DNA from: Planctomycetota bacterium
Lineage (GTDB): Bacteria > Planctomycetota > UBA1135 > GCA-002686595
Length of the DNA: 45,266 bases
Reading direction: 5' to 3'
NCBI GenBank assembly: GCA_016220035.1
Contig: JACRIO010000187.1
Coordinates: forward strand, 1-45,266
In this document: positions 24,264 through 33,698 of the stretch, piece after piece
How the letters are laid out: each line of letters starts with the position of its first letter
Numbering within the stretch: the first letter of the stretch is position 1
Position numbers and translations under genes: made by a program
The notes under the pieces: model-generated
The model's input: the letters and a program-made list of their open reading frames with translations, nothing else
The model's database searches: none
Told to the model about the DNA's origin: nothing

Positions 24264-25696
24264 TCTCGAAGCGGAACAACATCGAAAGCCTGGTCGCGAG
24301 CTTCGCGCTCGTCTTCGTCACGATCCCCGCGACCGCGTTCGCGTGGCAGGACGCGGGCGGCGACGAGAAGAAGGACGAGAGCGCCGAGAAGAAGAAGGAG
24401 GAGCCCGACAAGTGGTTCGTCGTGAAGAACGCCGAGATCCACACGGGCACCGGAGCCGTGTTGCGCGACGCGATGCTCGTCGCGAAGAACGGCAAGATCG
24501 ACGACATCGGGCACGACCTCGAGATCCCGCCGGATGCGAAGGTGCTCGACGCGCAGGGAATGCGCGTGTATCCGGGCCTCGTCGCCATCTCCTCCTCGGG
24601 CCTGCTCGGGCCCACGACGAGCGACTTCGGCGACACGGTCAATCCGTTCAACTCGAACATGATCCTCGGGCTCGCGACCGGGATCACGACGACGGGCTCG
24701 GGCAACGCGGCGGTGAAGCTCAAGCGCTTCTCGATCAAGGACCTCGTCGTGCGCGAGAAGATCTTTGCCGTCTTCTCGTGGAGCGCGCGCAACCCGTCGG
24801 GCAAGCGCAGCCTGCGCGAGAAGTTCGTCTCGGCCGCGGCCTACTTGCGCGAGTTCCGCGATTGGGAGGACAAGGTCAAGAAGGACAAGGAGCTCAAGGA
24901 GCCGCAGAAGAAGAACGTCGACACGACGGTGCTCGCCGTGCTGAAGGGCGAAACGACGGCGAAGTTCAACGCGAACGATCGCGACGACTTGCTCGGCATC
25001 GCGCACCTCGCGCAGGAGTTCGGCTTCCGGCCCGTCATCGAGGGTTGTGTCGAGGGCTGGACCGTGGCCGACGAGCTCGGCCGCGCCGGCGCGATGGCGA
25101 TCGTGACCGCGCGCGACCGGCGGCCGAAGGACGAAGCGCTCGTGCGCGACGGCGGCTCGAGCATCGAGAACGCGGCCATCCTGCACCGTTCGGGCGTCGC
25201 GGTCGCCGTCGTGTCCGGCACGGAAAGCGTGGACCTCGGCGGCATCGTCGGTCGGGACATCATGGCGCTGCCGATCGAGGCCGACTTCGCGATCCGCGGC
25301 GGTCTCCCGGAGGACGCCGCGCTCGCGTCGATCACGACCACGTCCGCGCGCATCCTCGGCGTGCAGCACCGCGTCGGCTCGCTCGAGGTCGGCAAGGACT
25401 GCGACCTGATCGTCGTCGACAAGGACCTGCTCCACTACGAAGCGTTCGTGCAGTGGACCGTCGTCGACGGGAAGATCGTCTACGACAAGCAGAAGGAGCT
25501 CTACTTCGCGCACATCCGCCCGCGCCCCGACGCGCCGGCCGAGCCGAAGAAGCTCGACAAGGGCGAGACCGAGCCCAAGCCCGACGCCGACAAGCCCAAG
25601 GAAGGTCCCGAAGAAGGCGGCAAGAAGGGCGATGGCGAGAAGAAGAACGGCGACGGCGAGAAGAAGGGCGGCGACGAGGAGAAGAAGGGCGGCTGA
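24260..25696 (+). CDS. Amidohydrolase-family protein (degenerate), exported, charged C-terminal tail
   Basis: GTG start overlapping the previous stop; VASFALVFVTIPATAFA; VYPGLVAISSSGLLG (no HxH); HRVGSLEVGKDCDLIVVD; tail GKKGDGEKKNGDGEKKGGDEEKKGG. Confidence 0.88.
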   Translation: MISKRNNIESLVASFALVFVTIPATAFAWQDAGGDEKKDESAEKKKEEPDKWFVVKNAEIHTGTGAVLRDAMLVAKNGKIDDIGHDLEIPPDAKVLDAQGMRVYPGLVAISSSGLLGPTTSDFGDTVNPFNSNMILGLATGITTTGSGNAAVKLKRFSIKDLVVREKIFAVFSWSARNPSGKRSLREKFVSAAAYLREFRDWEDKVKKDKELKEPQKKNVDTTVLAVLKGETTAKFNANDRDDLLGIAHLAQEFGFRPVIEGCVEGWTVADELGRAGAMAIVTARDRRPKDEALVRDGGSSIENAAILHRSGVAVAVVSGTESVDLGGIVGRDIMALPIEADFAIRGGLPEDAALASITTTSARILGVQHRVGSLEVGKDCDLIVVDKDLLHYEAFVQWTVVDGKIVYDKQKELYFAHIRPRPDAPAEPKKLDKGETEPKPDADKPKEGPEEGGKKGDGEKKNGDGEKKGGDEEKKGG

Positions 25697-25725
25697 GCCA
25701 GCGCTCCGGTCGATCCTGGGCAACC

Positions 25726-25756
25726 GCGGCCCGTGAGGAGCTCCCTCGCGGGCCGC
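25726..25756. terminator. Bidirectional terminator-like hairpin between convergent genes
   Basis: GCGGCCCGTGAGG - AGCT - CCCTCGCGGGCCGC, one mismatch/GU, between the stops at 25696 (+) and 25775 (-). Confidence 0.6.
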
Positions 25757-25774
25757 GCCGATTCCGGGCGACCT

Positions 25775-26773
25775 TCAGCGGCGCGGATCGAGGACCTCGA
25801 CGAGCGCGGGCTCGAGCGCTCGGACCACGAGCTCGTGGCCGCGCGCCTTCCAGTGACCGTCGAGCGGGACCGACGCGCTTCCCGCGCCTGCACCGAGCAC
25901 GGGCCGCAGGTCGAGGTGGCGCACGCCGGGCGATCCCTTCGCGAAGCGCGCGAGGCGGTCCTCGCTCGACACGATGACGAGCGGCACGTTCGCGCGACGA
26001 ACGTCGGTCGTGGCGGAGCCCGCGAGCTCGTCCGTGAACTTCGCGAAGAGCGCGAGCACGAGCCGCCACTCGCCCTCGAGATCGCGCGGCCGCGCGTTCT
26101 CCGCTCGCTCCCAACGCGACTTCTTCCATGCACGCCACAGAGCGCTCGTCTGCTCGAGCCAAGGGTTCGGGACGGGCGCGCCCACGAGCTCGAGCTCAAC
26201 TCCGCTCTCGACGAAGCGCGGCTTCGACTTGCCGTAGACCACGTCCGAGCTCGCCTCCGCGAGATCGTTGGCGCAGAAGACGCACACGACGACGTCGGGA
26301 TCGACACGCGCGCGCATCCGGCGCAGGAGCAGGAGCTCCTGGTCCGTCGCATACCCCGACACCGCGGCGTCGAGGACCTCCCACTCCGGATGCGCGCTCT
26401 GCAGCCGCGCCGCGAACGTGTCCTCGAAGCGCACGCCCCAGCCGAAGGCGTACGAGTCGCCGAGCACGAGCACGCGCTTCCCGCGCTTCCCGCTCTTCTC
26501 CGGCGGCCACTCGGGGCCGCGAAAGCCGTCCGAATTGATCGCGATCTCGACGTCGAACTCGGCGCTCGTATGGCGCTCGCGCGCGTTCGGCTCGTAGCGC
26601 CAGCCGAGCTCGTCGTCGTGCACGACGTAGCGCGGGTTCGTCGTCGGCGAGAGCGTCGAAGCGCGCGTGACGCGGTACGCGAGCTCCGCGGCGAGCGGCG
26701 CGAACAAGAAGCCGAGCACGATGGCCGTGATCCGGCGCCGGAGGCGACTCGAGCGCTCGTCGTTCGTGCTCAT
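25775..26773 (-). CDS. SGNH/GDSL-type hydrolase-like membrane-anchored protein
   Basis: N-terminal TM (ITAIVLGFLFAPLAAELAYRV), VLVLGDSYAFGWGV (GDS block), VCVFCANDLAE (block III N-D), LDGHWKARGHELV (C-terminal DxxH). Confidence 0.85.
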   Translation of the reverse strand: MSTNDERSSRLRRRITAIVLGFLFAPLAAELAYRVTRASTLSPTTNPRYVVHDDELGWRYEPNARERHTSAEFDVEIAINSDGFRGPEWPPEKSGKRGKRVLVLGDSYAFGWGVRFEDTFAARLQSAHPEWEVLDAAVSGYATDQELLLLRRMRARVDPDVVVCVFCANDLAEASSDVVYGKSKPRFVESGVELELVGAPVPNPWLEQTSALWRAWKKSRWERAENARPRDLEGEWRLVLALFAKFTDELAGSATTDVRRANVPLVIVSSEDRLARFAKGSPGVRHLDLRPVLGAGAGSASVPLDGHWKARGHELVVRALEPALVEVLDPRR

Positions 26774-27020
26774 CGCGGGGTAGGAGGGCGGCTCGAAGGC
26801 CTCGGGATCGGTCCCGACCTCACGCCGACGTCCAAGTCGCAGAGGATGCCGAGCGCTCGGTCCGATGCGAAGCTCACGCGAGAAAACGATGGGTGAACGG
26901 AGCTCGACCGGCGCATTGTGAGCTCCGCGCGCCACGGCTATGCTGAGCCCGCCCTCCGGTCCGCTGGAGCAATTGGATCCAACGCGCTCGATCGCTCCCG
27001 CCCCGTCCTCGCCCCCCACG

Positions 27021-28088
27021 ATGATCCTCCGCCACCTGATGCGCGTCCTAGGCCAGGGCGTCAAAGACGGACGCAGCCTGACGTACGACGAGGCGTACCG
27101 CGCGTTCCAGGAAGTACTGTCGGGCGAGGAGAGCGAGATCCTCGTCGGTGCGTTCCTCGTGATGATGCGCATCAAGGGCGTCACGGTGCAGGAGCTCACC
27201 GCGTTCGCTCGCGCCGCGCGCGAGAAGGCGCGCATCCCGTGCCTCGACATGCCCGGCCTCGTATGCATCTGCCCGCCGCACGACGGGATGGACCGCGTGC
27301 CGCCGCTCGAGGTCGCTTCGGGCCTGATCGCCGCGGGAGCAGGCGTGCGCGTGCTCATCCTGTCCGATCGTTGCGTGCCGCCGAAGCGCGGATTGACGAC
27401 GGCGAGCGTCTTGGATGCGCTCGGCATCGGCATGACGTGGGATCCGAACGAGGCGGAGGAGTGGGTCGCCAAGGCGCGCTTCGGCGCGGTCGCGGTGACG
27501 GGCATGCTGCCCTCGTTGATGCACCTGCGGCGCGTGCGCGGCGACGTGACCATCCGCACGCCGCTCGCGACGGTCGAGAAACTGCTCGCGCCGACGAACG
27601 CCGCCGTCGTGCTCGGCGCGCAAGGCGGGCCCGTGCTCGGCGGCGCGGTCGAGGTGATCCAAAGCCTCGGTCATCCGCGCGGCATCGCGATCCAAGGCCC
27701 CGAGGGCGGCGTCATCCCGTCGGTGAGGAAGCGCACGCGCGGCATCGAGCTCGCGGAGAAGCACCTCGTGCCGCTGAACGTCGAGCCGCCCGATTTCGGT
27801 CTCGAGTGCGCGAGCGAGCCGGAGCTCCCGCTCTTCAGCCCGCCGCCCGAGGACCAGGGCACGGGGGATTGCGCCGAACTCGTGAAGTGCGTCGGCGACA
27901 TCACGCACGCGGTGCTCGCGGGCGAGCACGGTCCCGCGCGCAACGCTGCCTTGCTCGGAGCGGCGCTCATCCTGAAGGCCTCGGGCAAGGCGATGACGCT
28001 CGCGGAAGGCGTCGATGCGGCGTCGAGCTCGCTCGACAGCGGCGCGGCGCGCGAGGTGCTCGCGCGCTTGCGTGAAGCCGCGAAGTAG
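27021..28088 (+). CDS. Anthranilate phosphoribosyltransferase-like (glycosyl transferase family 3; TrpD2/YbiB-type)
   Basis: LMRVLGQGVKDGRSLTYDEAYRAFQEVLSGEESEILVGAFLVMMRIKGVTVQELTAF, ...LDALGIGMTWDPNEA..., HPRGIAIQGPEGGVIPSVRKRT. The canonical TrpD GTGGD loop is replaced by CPPHDGMDRVPP. Confidence 0.8.
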   Translation: MILRHLMRVLGQGVKDGRSLTYDEAYRAFQEVLSGEESEILVGAFLVMMRIKGVTVQELTAFARAAREKARIPCLDMPGLVCICPPHDGMDRVPPLEVASGLIAAGAGVRVLILSDRCVPPKRGLTTASVLDALGIGMTWDPNEAEEWVAKARFGAVAVTGMLPSLMHLRRVRGDVTIRTPLATVEKLLAPTNAAVVLGAQGGPVLGGAVEVIQSLGHPRGIAIQGPEGGVIPSVRKRTRGIELAEKHLVPLNVEPPDFGLECASEPELPLFSPPPEDQGTGDCAELVKCVGDITHAVLAGEHGPARNAALLGAALILKASGKAMTLAEGVDAASSSLDSGAAREVLARLREAAK

Positions 28089-28166
28089 AGCGCGCTCGGC
28101 GACAAGGCGTCGAACTCGAAGCCCGTGCTTGGCGGCGAGCACGCGCGTCACGCACAATCGACCGCG

Positions 28167-28706
28167 ATGGACCTCTCGTTCCGCTTCGACTGGTGGTTGT
28201 CGCGCATCGCGCGCTCGCCGAAGGACGCCGGACGGGTCGAGCTCTGCGTCCTGCGGCCCGCGCGCGGCGAACGGCGCATCGTCGAGACCCTCGCGCTCAC
28301 GCCCGAGCGCGGCATCGAGGGCGATCGCTGGCTCGTCGATCCGCACCGTCGTGAGGGGAACCAAGTAAGCCTGATGAACGCGCACGTCTTGCGCGCGATC
28401 GCGGGCGACGATGCGGAGCGCATGGCGCTCGCGGGCGACAACCTCGTCGTCGATCTCGACCTCACCGAGGCCAACTTGCCGCCGGGGACCGTGCTCGCCG
28501 TGGGCGAGTGCGAGCTCGAGATCACGCCCGAGCCGCACCGTCCGTGTCGCCTGTTCGAGAAGCGCTACGGCGTCACGGCCGTGAAGCGCGTGAAGCGCGG
28601 CAACGCGACCGGTCGGCGAACGCGCGGCGTGCTCGCGCGCTGCGTGCGCGGCGGGGCGATCTGCACGGGCGATGCGATCGTCGTGAAGCGCGGAGCGCGC
28701 GCATGA
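28167..28706 (+). CDS. MOSC-domain protein
   Basis: ALTPERGIEGDRW...QVSLMNAHVLRAI...LAGDNLVVDLDLTEANLPPGTVLAVGECELEITPEPHRPCRLFEKRYG; C-terminal ARCVRGGAICTGDAIVV. Confidence 0.85.
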   Translation: MDLSFRFDWWLSRIARSPKDAGRVELCVLRPARGERRIVETLALTPERGIEGDRWLVDPHRREGNQVSLMNAHVLRAIAGDDAERMALAGDNLVVDLDLTEANLPPGTVLAVGECELEITPEPHRPCRLFEKRYGVTAVKRVKRGNATGRRTRGVLARCVRGGAICTGDAIVVKRGARA

Positions 28707-29908
28707 GCCGTTTCCGTTTCGAGCTCCCTCACCTGCCGACGCTGCGTCGGCGCGAGCCGTTCGCCCACGGCGACCTCGGCTACGTGCCGCGGCGCGAGCG
28801 CCTACGGCCGTACAACCACGTCGAACCGCTCATCGGCGGCCGCGAGGCCTTTCCCGCGATGCTCGACGCGATCCGCACGGCGCGGCGGCGCGTGCACCTC
28901 GAGATGTACATCTTCGAGGACGATCGGACGGGCCGCGAGTTCCAGCAGGCGTTCATCGAGCGCGCGAAGGCGGGCGTCGAGGTGCGCGTGCTCGTCGACG
29001 GGCTCGGCTCGTTCGCGCTCTCCGCGCGCTTTTTCGACGAGCTCCGCGCGGCCGGCGTCGAGGTGTGCGTGTTCCATCCCGTGGCGCCGTGGCGTCGTCG
29101 GTGGGGGATCAACAAGCGCGACCACCAGAAGCTCCTGATCGTCGACGACGAGCTCGCGTTCTGCGGCGGGATCAACCTCGCCGACGACTACCAACCGATC
29201 GAGCGCGGCGGCGGCGGTTGGCACGACATGCACGCGCGCCTCGAAGGGCCGGCGGTGTTCGACCTCGGCATGCTCTTTCGCGAGACGTGGGTGGAGGTCG
29301 GCGGCGCGCCGTTCCCCGAGCCCGAGCTCCCCGCGCCGCGGCCGGACCTGCCCGCGCACAAGGCGCAGGTCGAGGTGATCAGCAACGAACGGCTGCGCGC
29401 GCGCTCGCGGATGCGCTCGGCGTACCTGCACGCGATCCGCCGCGCGGAAAGCACGATCAGCATCATGAACGCGTACTTCATCCCCGATATCGGGCTGCGG
29501 CGCGCGTTCGGGCTCGCGGTGAAGCGCGGCGTCGACGTGCGCGTGATCGTGCCGTCGGCGTCCGACGTCGCGGCGGTGTACTACGCGAGTCGCCACTTGT
29601 ACGGGCGTCTGCTCAAGCGCGGCGTGCGCATCTTCGAGTGGCCCGAGCGGATGATGCACGCGAAGTGCGGCGTCATCGACGGCGTGTGGTCGACGATCGG
29701 GAGCTACAACCTCGACCGCCGGAGCTTCCTGCACAACCTCGAGGCGGGGCTGGTCACGATCGACCGCGACCTCGGCGACCGGATGCAGGAACGGTTCGAG
29801 CACGATCTCGCTGCGTGCAGGGAGGTGACGTTGGAGGAGTGGAACCGGCACTCGACGTGGCAGCAGTGTCTCGAGCTCTTCTTCTATGCGTTTCGCTATT
29901 GGCTCTGA
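28703..29908 (+). CDS. Phospholipase D-like / cardiolipin synthase-like protein
   Basis: Two HKD-type motifs: RDHQKLLIVDDELAFCGGINL and MMHAKCGVIDGVWSTIGSYNLD. ATGA overlap with the MOSC gene. Confidence 0.9.
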   Translation: MSRFRFELPHLPTLRRREPFAHGDLGYVPRRERLRPYNHVEPLIGGREAFPAMLDAIRTARRRVHLEMYIFEDDRTGREFQQAFIERAKAGVEVRVLVDGLGSFALSARFFDELRAAGVEVCVFHPVAPWRRRWGINKRDHQKLLIVDDELAFCGGINLADDYQPIERGGGGWHDMHARLEGPAVFDLGMLFRETWVEVGGAPFPEPELPAPRPDLPAHKAQVEVISNERLRARSRMRSAYLHAIRRAESTISIMNAYFIPDIGLRRAFGLAVKRGVDVRVIVPSASDVAAVYYASRHLYGRLLKRGVRIFEWPERMMHAKCGVIDGVWSTIGSYNLDRRSFLHNLEAGLVTIDRDLGDRMQERFEHDLAACREVTLEEWNRHSTWQQCLELFFYAFRYWL

Positions 29909-29935
29909 GGGAAGCGCCGTCCATCCGACAAGGTC

Positions 29936-30625
29936 CTACGGCACCACGACCCGCACGAGCCCGCCCTCGTCGCGCGCCTTCCCCTGAGCGTCCACGCCGC
30001 GCACGTGGTAGCGGAGCACGACGCGGTCGCCGTCGTTCCACGTGCTCTGGTTCAGCGTGACTTCGCACGCGAGCTCGCTCCACGCCTTGGGCGGCTCGTT
30101 GCTCAGCACGTCCCACACGCCGGCTTCGACGCGCGGCGATCCGTTCGCTGCGGGCCACATGCGCAACTCGATCTGGAGGTCGTGCTCCCCGTTCGTCGAG
30201 CCGTCGATCACGCGCAGGCTCTGGTCGTCGACGTGGGCCACGCTCCCGATCGGCGCGTCCGCCGCGCCGGGGTCGCTGTCGAGCCGCAGTTCGGGCGGCG
30301 GCGGGATGGGGCGCGCGAGGAGCGAGTGGCCGAGCTCCTCCTCGAGCTTCACGCTCGCCGGTTGGCGCGCCAACGTCCACGCGGCCTCGGGGATCGGCGT
30401 CCCCGGATCGGCCAGCCGCGCCACGGAACGCATCGAGGACACGACCACGCTGCTCGGAGTCTTGCTCGGGGACGCCGCGCGGGCCGTGTTCGTGCCCGTC
30501 TCGAGGAAGTCCGCGCCCGCGGGCCGGCCGATGAGCCAAGCGGCTACGCCGAGGCTGGCCAGGGCGAGCGCCACTCCGATGGTGGCGCGAACGCGACCGA
30601 GACGCGCATCGACGGCGGTGGACAT
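29936..30625 (-). CDS. Hypothetical single-TM protein
   Basis: TM ATIGVALALASLGVAAWLIG, then a beta-rich ectodomain. Confidence 0.65.
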   Translation of the reverse strand: MSTAVDARLGRVRATIGVALALASLGVAAWLIGRPAGADFLETGTNTARAASPSKTPSSVVVSSMRSVARLADPGTPIPEAAWTLARQPASVKLEEELGHSLLARPIPPPPELRLDSDPGAADAPIGSVAHVDDQSLRVIDGSTNGEHDLQIELRMWPAANGSPRVEAGVWDVLSNEPPKAWSELACEVTLNQSTWNDGDRVVLRYHVRGVDAQGKARDEGGLVRVVVP

Positions 30626-30728
30626 CGTGCGCAAGGTATCCCGCACGCACGGCGCGGTTGCATGAACGGCTCGCGGACCCGCGCCGATTCCCGCCGAACT
30701 CCAGAGACGCTTCAGCGGCTTCAGATTC

Positions 30729-31187
30729 TCAGCGGCGCGAAAGTTCCGCCTCGTCGCGGAACAAAAACTGGATCACGCGCGCGCCCGAGCTCGCGACCAC
30801 TTCGATGCGGGCGACGAGCTCGACGCCGGTCGCCGGCGGGGACACGCGTACGTCTTCGAAGAGCACCTTGACACCCGCCTGCGCATTCGAACGCATCGAC
30901 ACGGCCTCGTCCGGATCGAGCTGGTGATCGCGGTCGTCGTCGCGGTAGATCACGAGCTCGCACCGCGCGACCTCGCCTTCGACTCCGACCGGGATGCGCG
31001 CGCCGATCCACGGGAGGAGGAGCTCGCCCGTACGCTCGTCGACGCGAACGTAGGCGCGGCGGATCTGCAGCTCGCCCGACTCGTGGAGCTCGCGGAACGA
31101 TCCCTTGCCCCAACCCGCGCGGGTGGTGCCGCAGCCGGCGACGATCGCCGCGAACGGGAGGCCGAGGAGGAGGTGCAGGCGCGCCAC
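30729..31187 (-). CDS. Hypothetical lipoprotein
   Basis: Lipobox LLLGLPFAAIVAGC. Confidence 0.7.
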   Translation of the reverse strand: MARLHLLLGLPFAAIVAGCGTTRAGWGKGSFRELHESGELQIRRAYVRVDERTGELLLPWIGARIPVGVEGEVARCELVIYRDDDRDHQLDPDEAVSMRSNAQAGVKVLFEDVRVSPPATGVELVARIEVVASSGARVIQFLFRDEAELSRR

Positions 31188-31264
31188 GACCTCATGCTGA
31201 CCGCGCGCGGAGGGGAATCAAGGGCGCGGAGGTCGACGCGCGGGCTGGGAGCGCGAACGCGCGT

Positions 31265-32659
31265 TCACTTGCGCGCCTTCGGACCCTCCCACGTCCTCCA
31301 CACGTTCTCGTACTGCTTCAACCCGTCCTTCCAGCCCTTCGACCACGCGTCGAACGCGTCGAAGCCGAGCTTGCCAGGGAGCTCGACCTTGCGCAGGCCC
31401 TCCATGCGCTCGCCGAACTCGGAGGGGAAACCGTCGAGGAGGAAGCCCTTGGGGAGTCCCTCGAGCACGGCCTCCGCGACCTTCGCCTCGCTCTTCTCGT
31501 TCCACCACGCCTCCCACATCGCCTTCGAGGCCTTCGCGTGCGCCTTCACCTTCTCGTCGAACTTCAGAACGTCGAGGAACGCCTCCACCGCGTCGACGCC
31601 GCGGAAGTTCTCGCGCAGCGGGATCAAGTGACCGAGCCACGGCTTGCCGTCGAGCACGAGCGCCTTCTTCAGCAGCGTCTTCTCGAGCTCCTTCACGTGC
31701 GCCGCGCCGTGCTTCTCGATCGCGGCGATCCACGTCTTCGCCTCGCTCGCGACCTTCGCGTCGACGCTCTTGAACGGCACCGGCCCCTTGCCCTCGAGGC
31801 GGCGGAGCACGTCGCGCGCGCCCGAGAAGTCGACCAGCGTCTCCCACTGGTACTCGTCCGCCGGCTTCACCGTCAGGATGCGCTTCGCGCAGTCGAGCGC
31901 CTCCTCCGGCGTCTTCGCGGTCATCCCCTGGCACCAGTCGAGCGTCTCGGTCGCGCGGATCGCGTTGGGCCAGTGGTTGTAGCGATCGAGGCGGTTCAGG
32001 TGGACGAGCTCGAAACCCTTCTCGACGTACGTGTCGCGCGCGCCCGGACTCTGGCCGTACGGCACGACGGGATCGCCGGTGCCGTGCATGAACGCGAGCG
32101 CGACCTTCTTCAGCCCCGGCGCGAACTTCGCCCACGTCCACGAGCCCGAGGCGTGCGCGACGACGCCTGCGACCGCGTTCGGGTACTCGCCCGCGAAGTA
32201 GGTGACGAAGAAACCGCCCTGGCTGTGGCCGTAGAGGTAGATGCGATCGACCGCGAACGTCGCGCGCAGCTCCTCGAGGAACTCCGCGAACGCGCTCGCG
32301 TCCTTCGGCTCGCCGAGGAAGAGCCGCGTGTCCCCTTGACCCTCGGAAGTGCCGTCGACGGAGACGACGACGTCGTTCGGGCGGAACACACCGACCTTGT
32401 TGTTCCAGTGGCCCCAGCGGTAATCGAGGCCGGTGCCGTGCAGGATCACGGTGAGATTGCGCGGCGTCTTCGCGTCGTAGCCGGGCGGCAGCGTCCACGT
32501 GTAGCGCAGGCCCTTCTTCGAGGTCCACGCGAAGACCTTCGAATCGGGTGCGGAAGCCGCGGGCGCGCGGCGCTCGGGGTCGTCGACGGGCCGCGCGAAC
32601 GCGCTGGCGAAAAGGACGAAGAGCGCGACGAGGAAGGCGATCGGCGTTCGAGCGTGCAT
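31265..32659 (-). CDS. Secreted alpha/beta hydrolase, esterase/PHB depolymerase-like
   Basis: Signal peptide FLVALFVLFASAFA; LTVILHGTG; nucleophile elbow LYGHSQGGFF; AFMHGTGDPVVPY. Confidence 0.85.
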   Translation of the reverse strand: MHARTPIAFLVALFVLFASAFARPVDDPERRAPAASAPDSKVFAWTSKKGLRYTWTLPPGYDAKTPRNLTVILHGTGLDYRWGHWNNKVGVFRPNDVVVSVDGTSEGQGDTRLFLGEPKDASAFAEFLEELRATFAVDRIYLYGHSQGGFFVTYFAGEYPNAVAGVVAHASGSWTWAKFAPGLKKVALAFMHGTGDPVVPYGQSPGARDTYVEKGFELVHLNRLDRYNHWPNAIRATETLDWCQGMTAKTPEEALDCAKRILTVKPADEYQWETLVDFSGARDVLRRLEGKGPVPFKSVDAKVASEAKTWIAAIEKHGAAHVKELEKTLLKKALVLDGKPWLGHLIPLRENFRGVDAVEAFLDVLKFDEKVKAHAKASKAMWEAWWNEKSEAKVAEAVLEGLPKGFLLDGFPSEFGERMEGLRKVELPGKLGFDAFDAWSKGWKDGLKQYENVWRTWEGPKARK

Positions 32660-32789
32660 GCGGACACCTCTCTGGAGACGGGTGCATGTCGCCATGCATG
32701 CATGGGATTGCGGAACTTCCAAGTCGTCGGCGACTCCTCCCCGGTACGGCCGCGCGACGTTGCGTGTTGGCTTCGCGCGGCGAGGATCC

Positions 32790-33698
32790 TCACTGCGGCA
32801 GCTTCGATCGATAGCTCTGCGGATCGGCCCAGAACTTCGTTGGGCAGTTCGGGCAGCAGAAGCCGATCACGCGGCCCTCGAAGACGATCGTGTAGGCGGG
32901 GTTCACCGGCGTGCCGCTCACGGGGCACGTCGCGTTGATCGGCTTCAGCGCGGAGGCGGCTGCCGGCGCTGCACTCGGCGCAGCGGGCGCGGCGCGGCCG
33001 GAGACGAGCTGGACGACAGGCTCCTCCTCGACGGGTTTCGCGGGCCCGGTGTCGCCGGCGTCGACGCGCAGCGCGGGACGGAGCACGCGCAGGCGTTCGA
33101 TCGCCTGCGCGTCGAGCCCCGAGCGCCACACGTGCAGCTCGACGAGCGCGGGCAGCTTCACGAGCACGTCGACCCCGCGCGCGTCGAGCTTCGTCTGCTC
33201 GACGACGAGCGTCGCGAGCTTCGCGTGCGCGCCGAGACGCGCGAGCGCCGCGTCGTCGACCGCGGTCGCGCGCAGGTCGAGGCGTTCGAGGTTCGGCATC
33301 GTTGCGACGACGGCGAGTGTCGCTCCGCCCGCCCTCGTGCGCGCGAGACCGAGGTGCGCGACGCTATCCTTCACGGGAACGAGGAGCTCCGCGAGCGCGC
33401 CGTCCTCGAGCTGCGTCGCGGCGGCGCAGTCGATCCAAAGGGTCCCGCGCGCCGGATCGAAGGTCTGCACGTGCACGAAGGCCGCGCGCAGTCGGTCGAG
33501 CGCGCTCGCGGCGACAGGGACGGCCGCGACGAGCGCGGTGGCGGCCGGTGGTTCCTTCGGCGCGGCCGACGGGAGTTTCGGCGCAAGCGTTTCCTCCGCC
33601 GCGAGCGTCGCCTTCGGTGCGGGCGTTTCCTCCGGCGCGGGCCGCGAAGCACACGCCGCCGCGGCGAGCGCGAGCAGCGCCGTCGCGAGCAGCCTCAC
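32790..33698 (-). CDS. Lipoprotein with leucine-rich-repeat-like region and C-terminal YHS-like Cys domain
   Basis: GTG start overlapping the 33695 stop; lipobox LLATALLALAAAAC; LRR-like MPNLERLDLRATAVDDAALARLGAHAKLATLVVEQTKLDARGVDVL; C-terminal INATCPVSGTPVNPAYTIVFEGRVIGFCCPNCPTKFWADP. Confidence 0.75.
   Translation of the reverse strand: MRLLATALLALAAAACASRPAPEETPAPKATLAAEETLAPKLPSAAPKEPPAATALVAAVPVAASALDRLRAAFVHVQTFDPARGTLWIDCAAATQLEDGALAELLVPVKDSVAHLGLARTRAGGATLAVVATMPNLERLDLRATAVDDAALARLGAHAKLATLVVEQTKLDARGVDVLVKLPALVELHVWRSGLDAQAIERLRVLRPALRVDAGDTGPAKPVEEEPVVQLVSGRAAPAAPSAAPAAASALKPINATCPVSGTPVNPAYTIVFEGRVIGFCCPNCPTKFWADPQSYRSKLPQ

Noticed and set aside
32650-32705. TGCATG / CATGCATGCATG cluster upstream of the esterase gene
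   Set aside because: Short palindromic hexamer recurrence; too small to support a regulatory claim.
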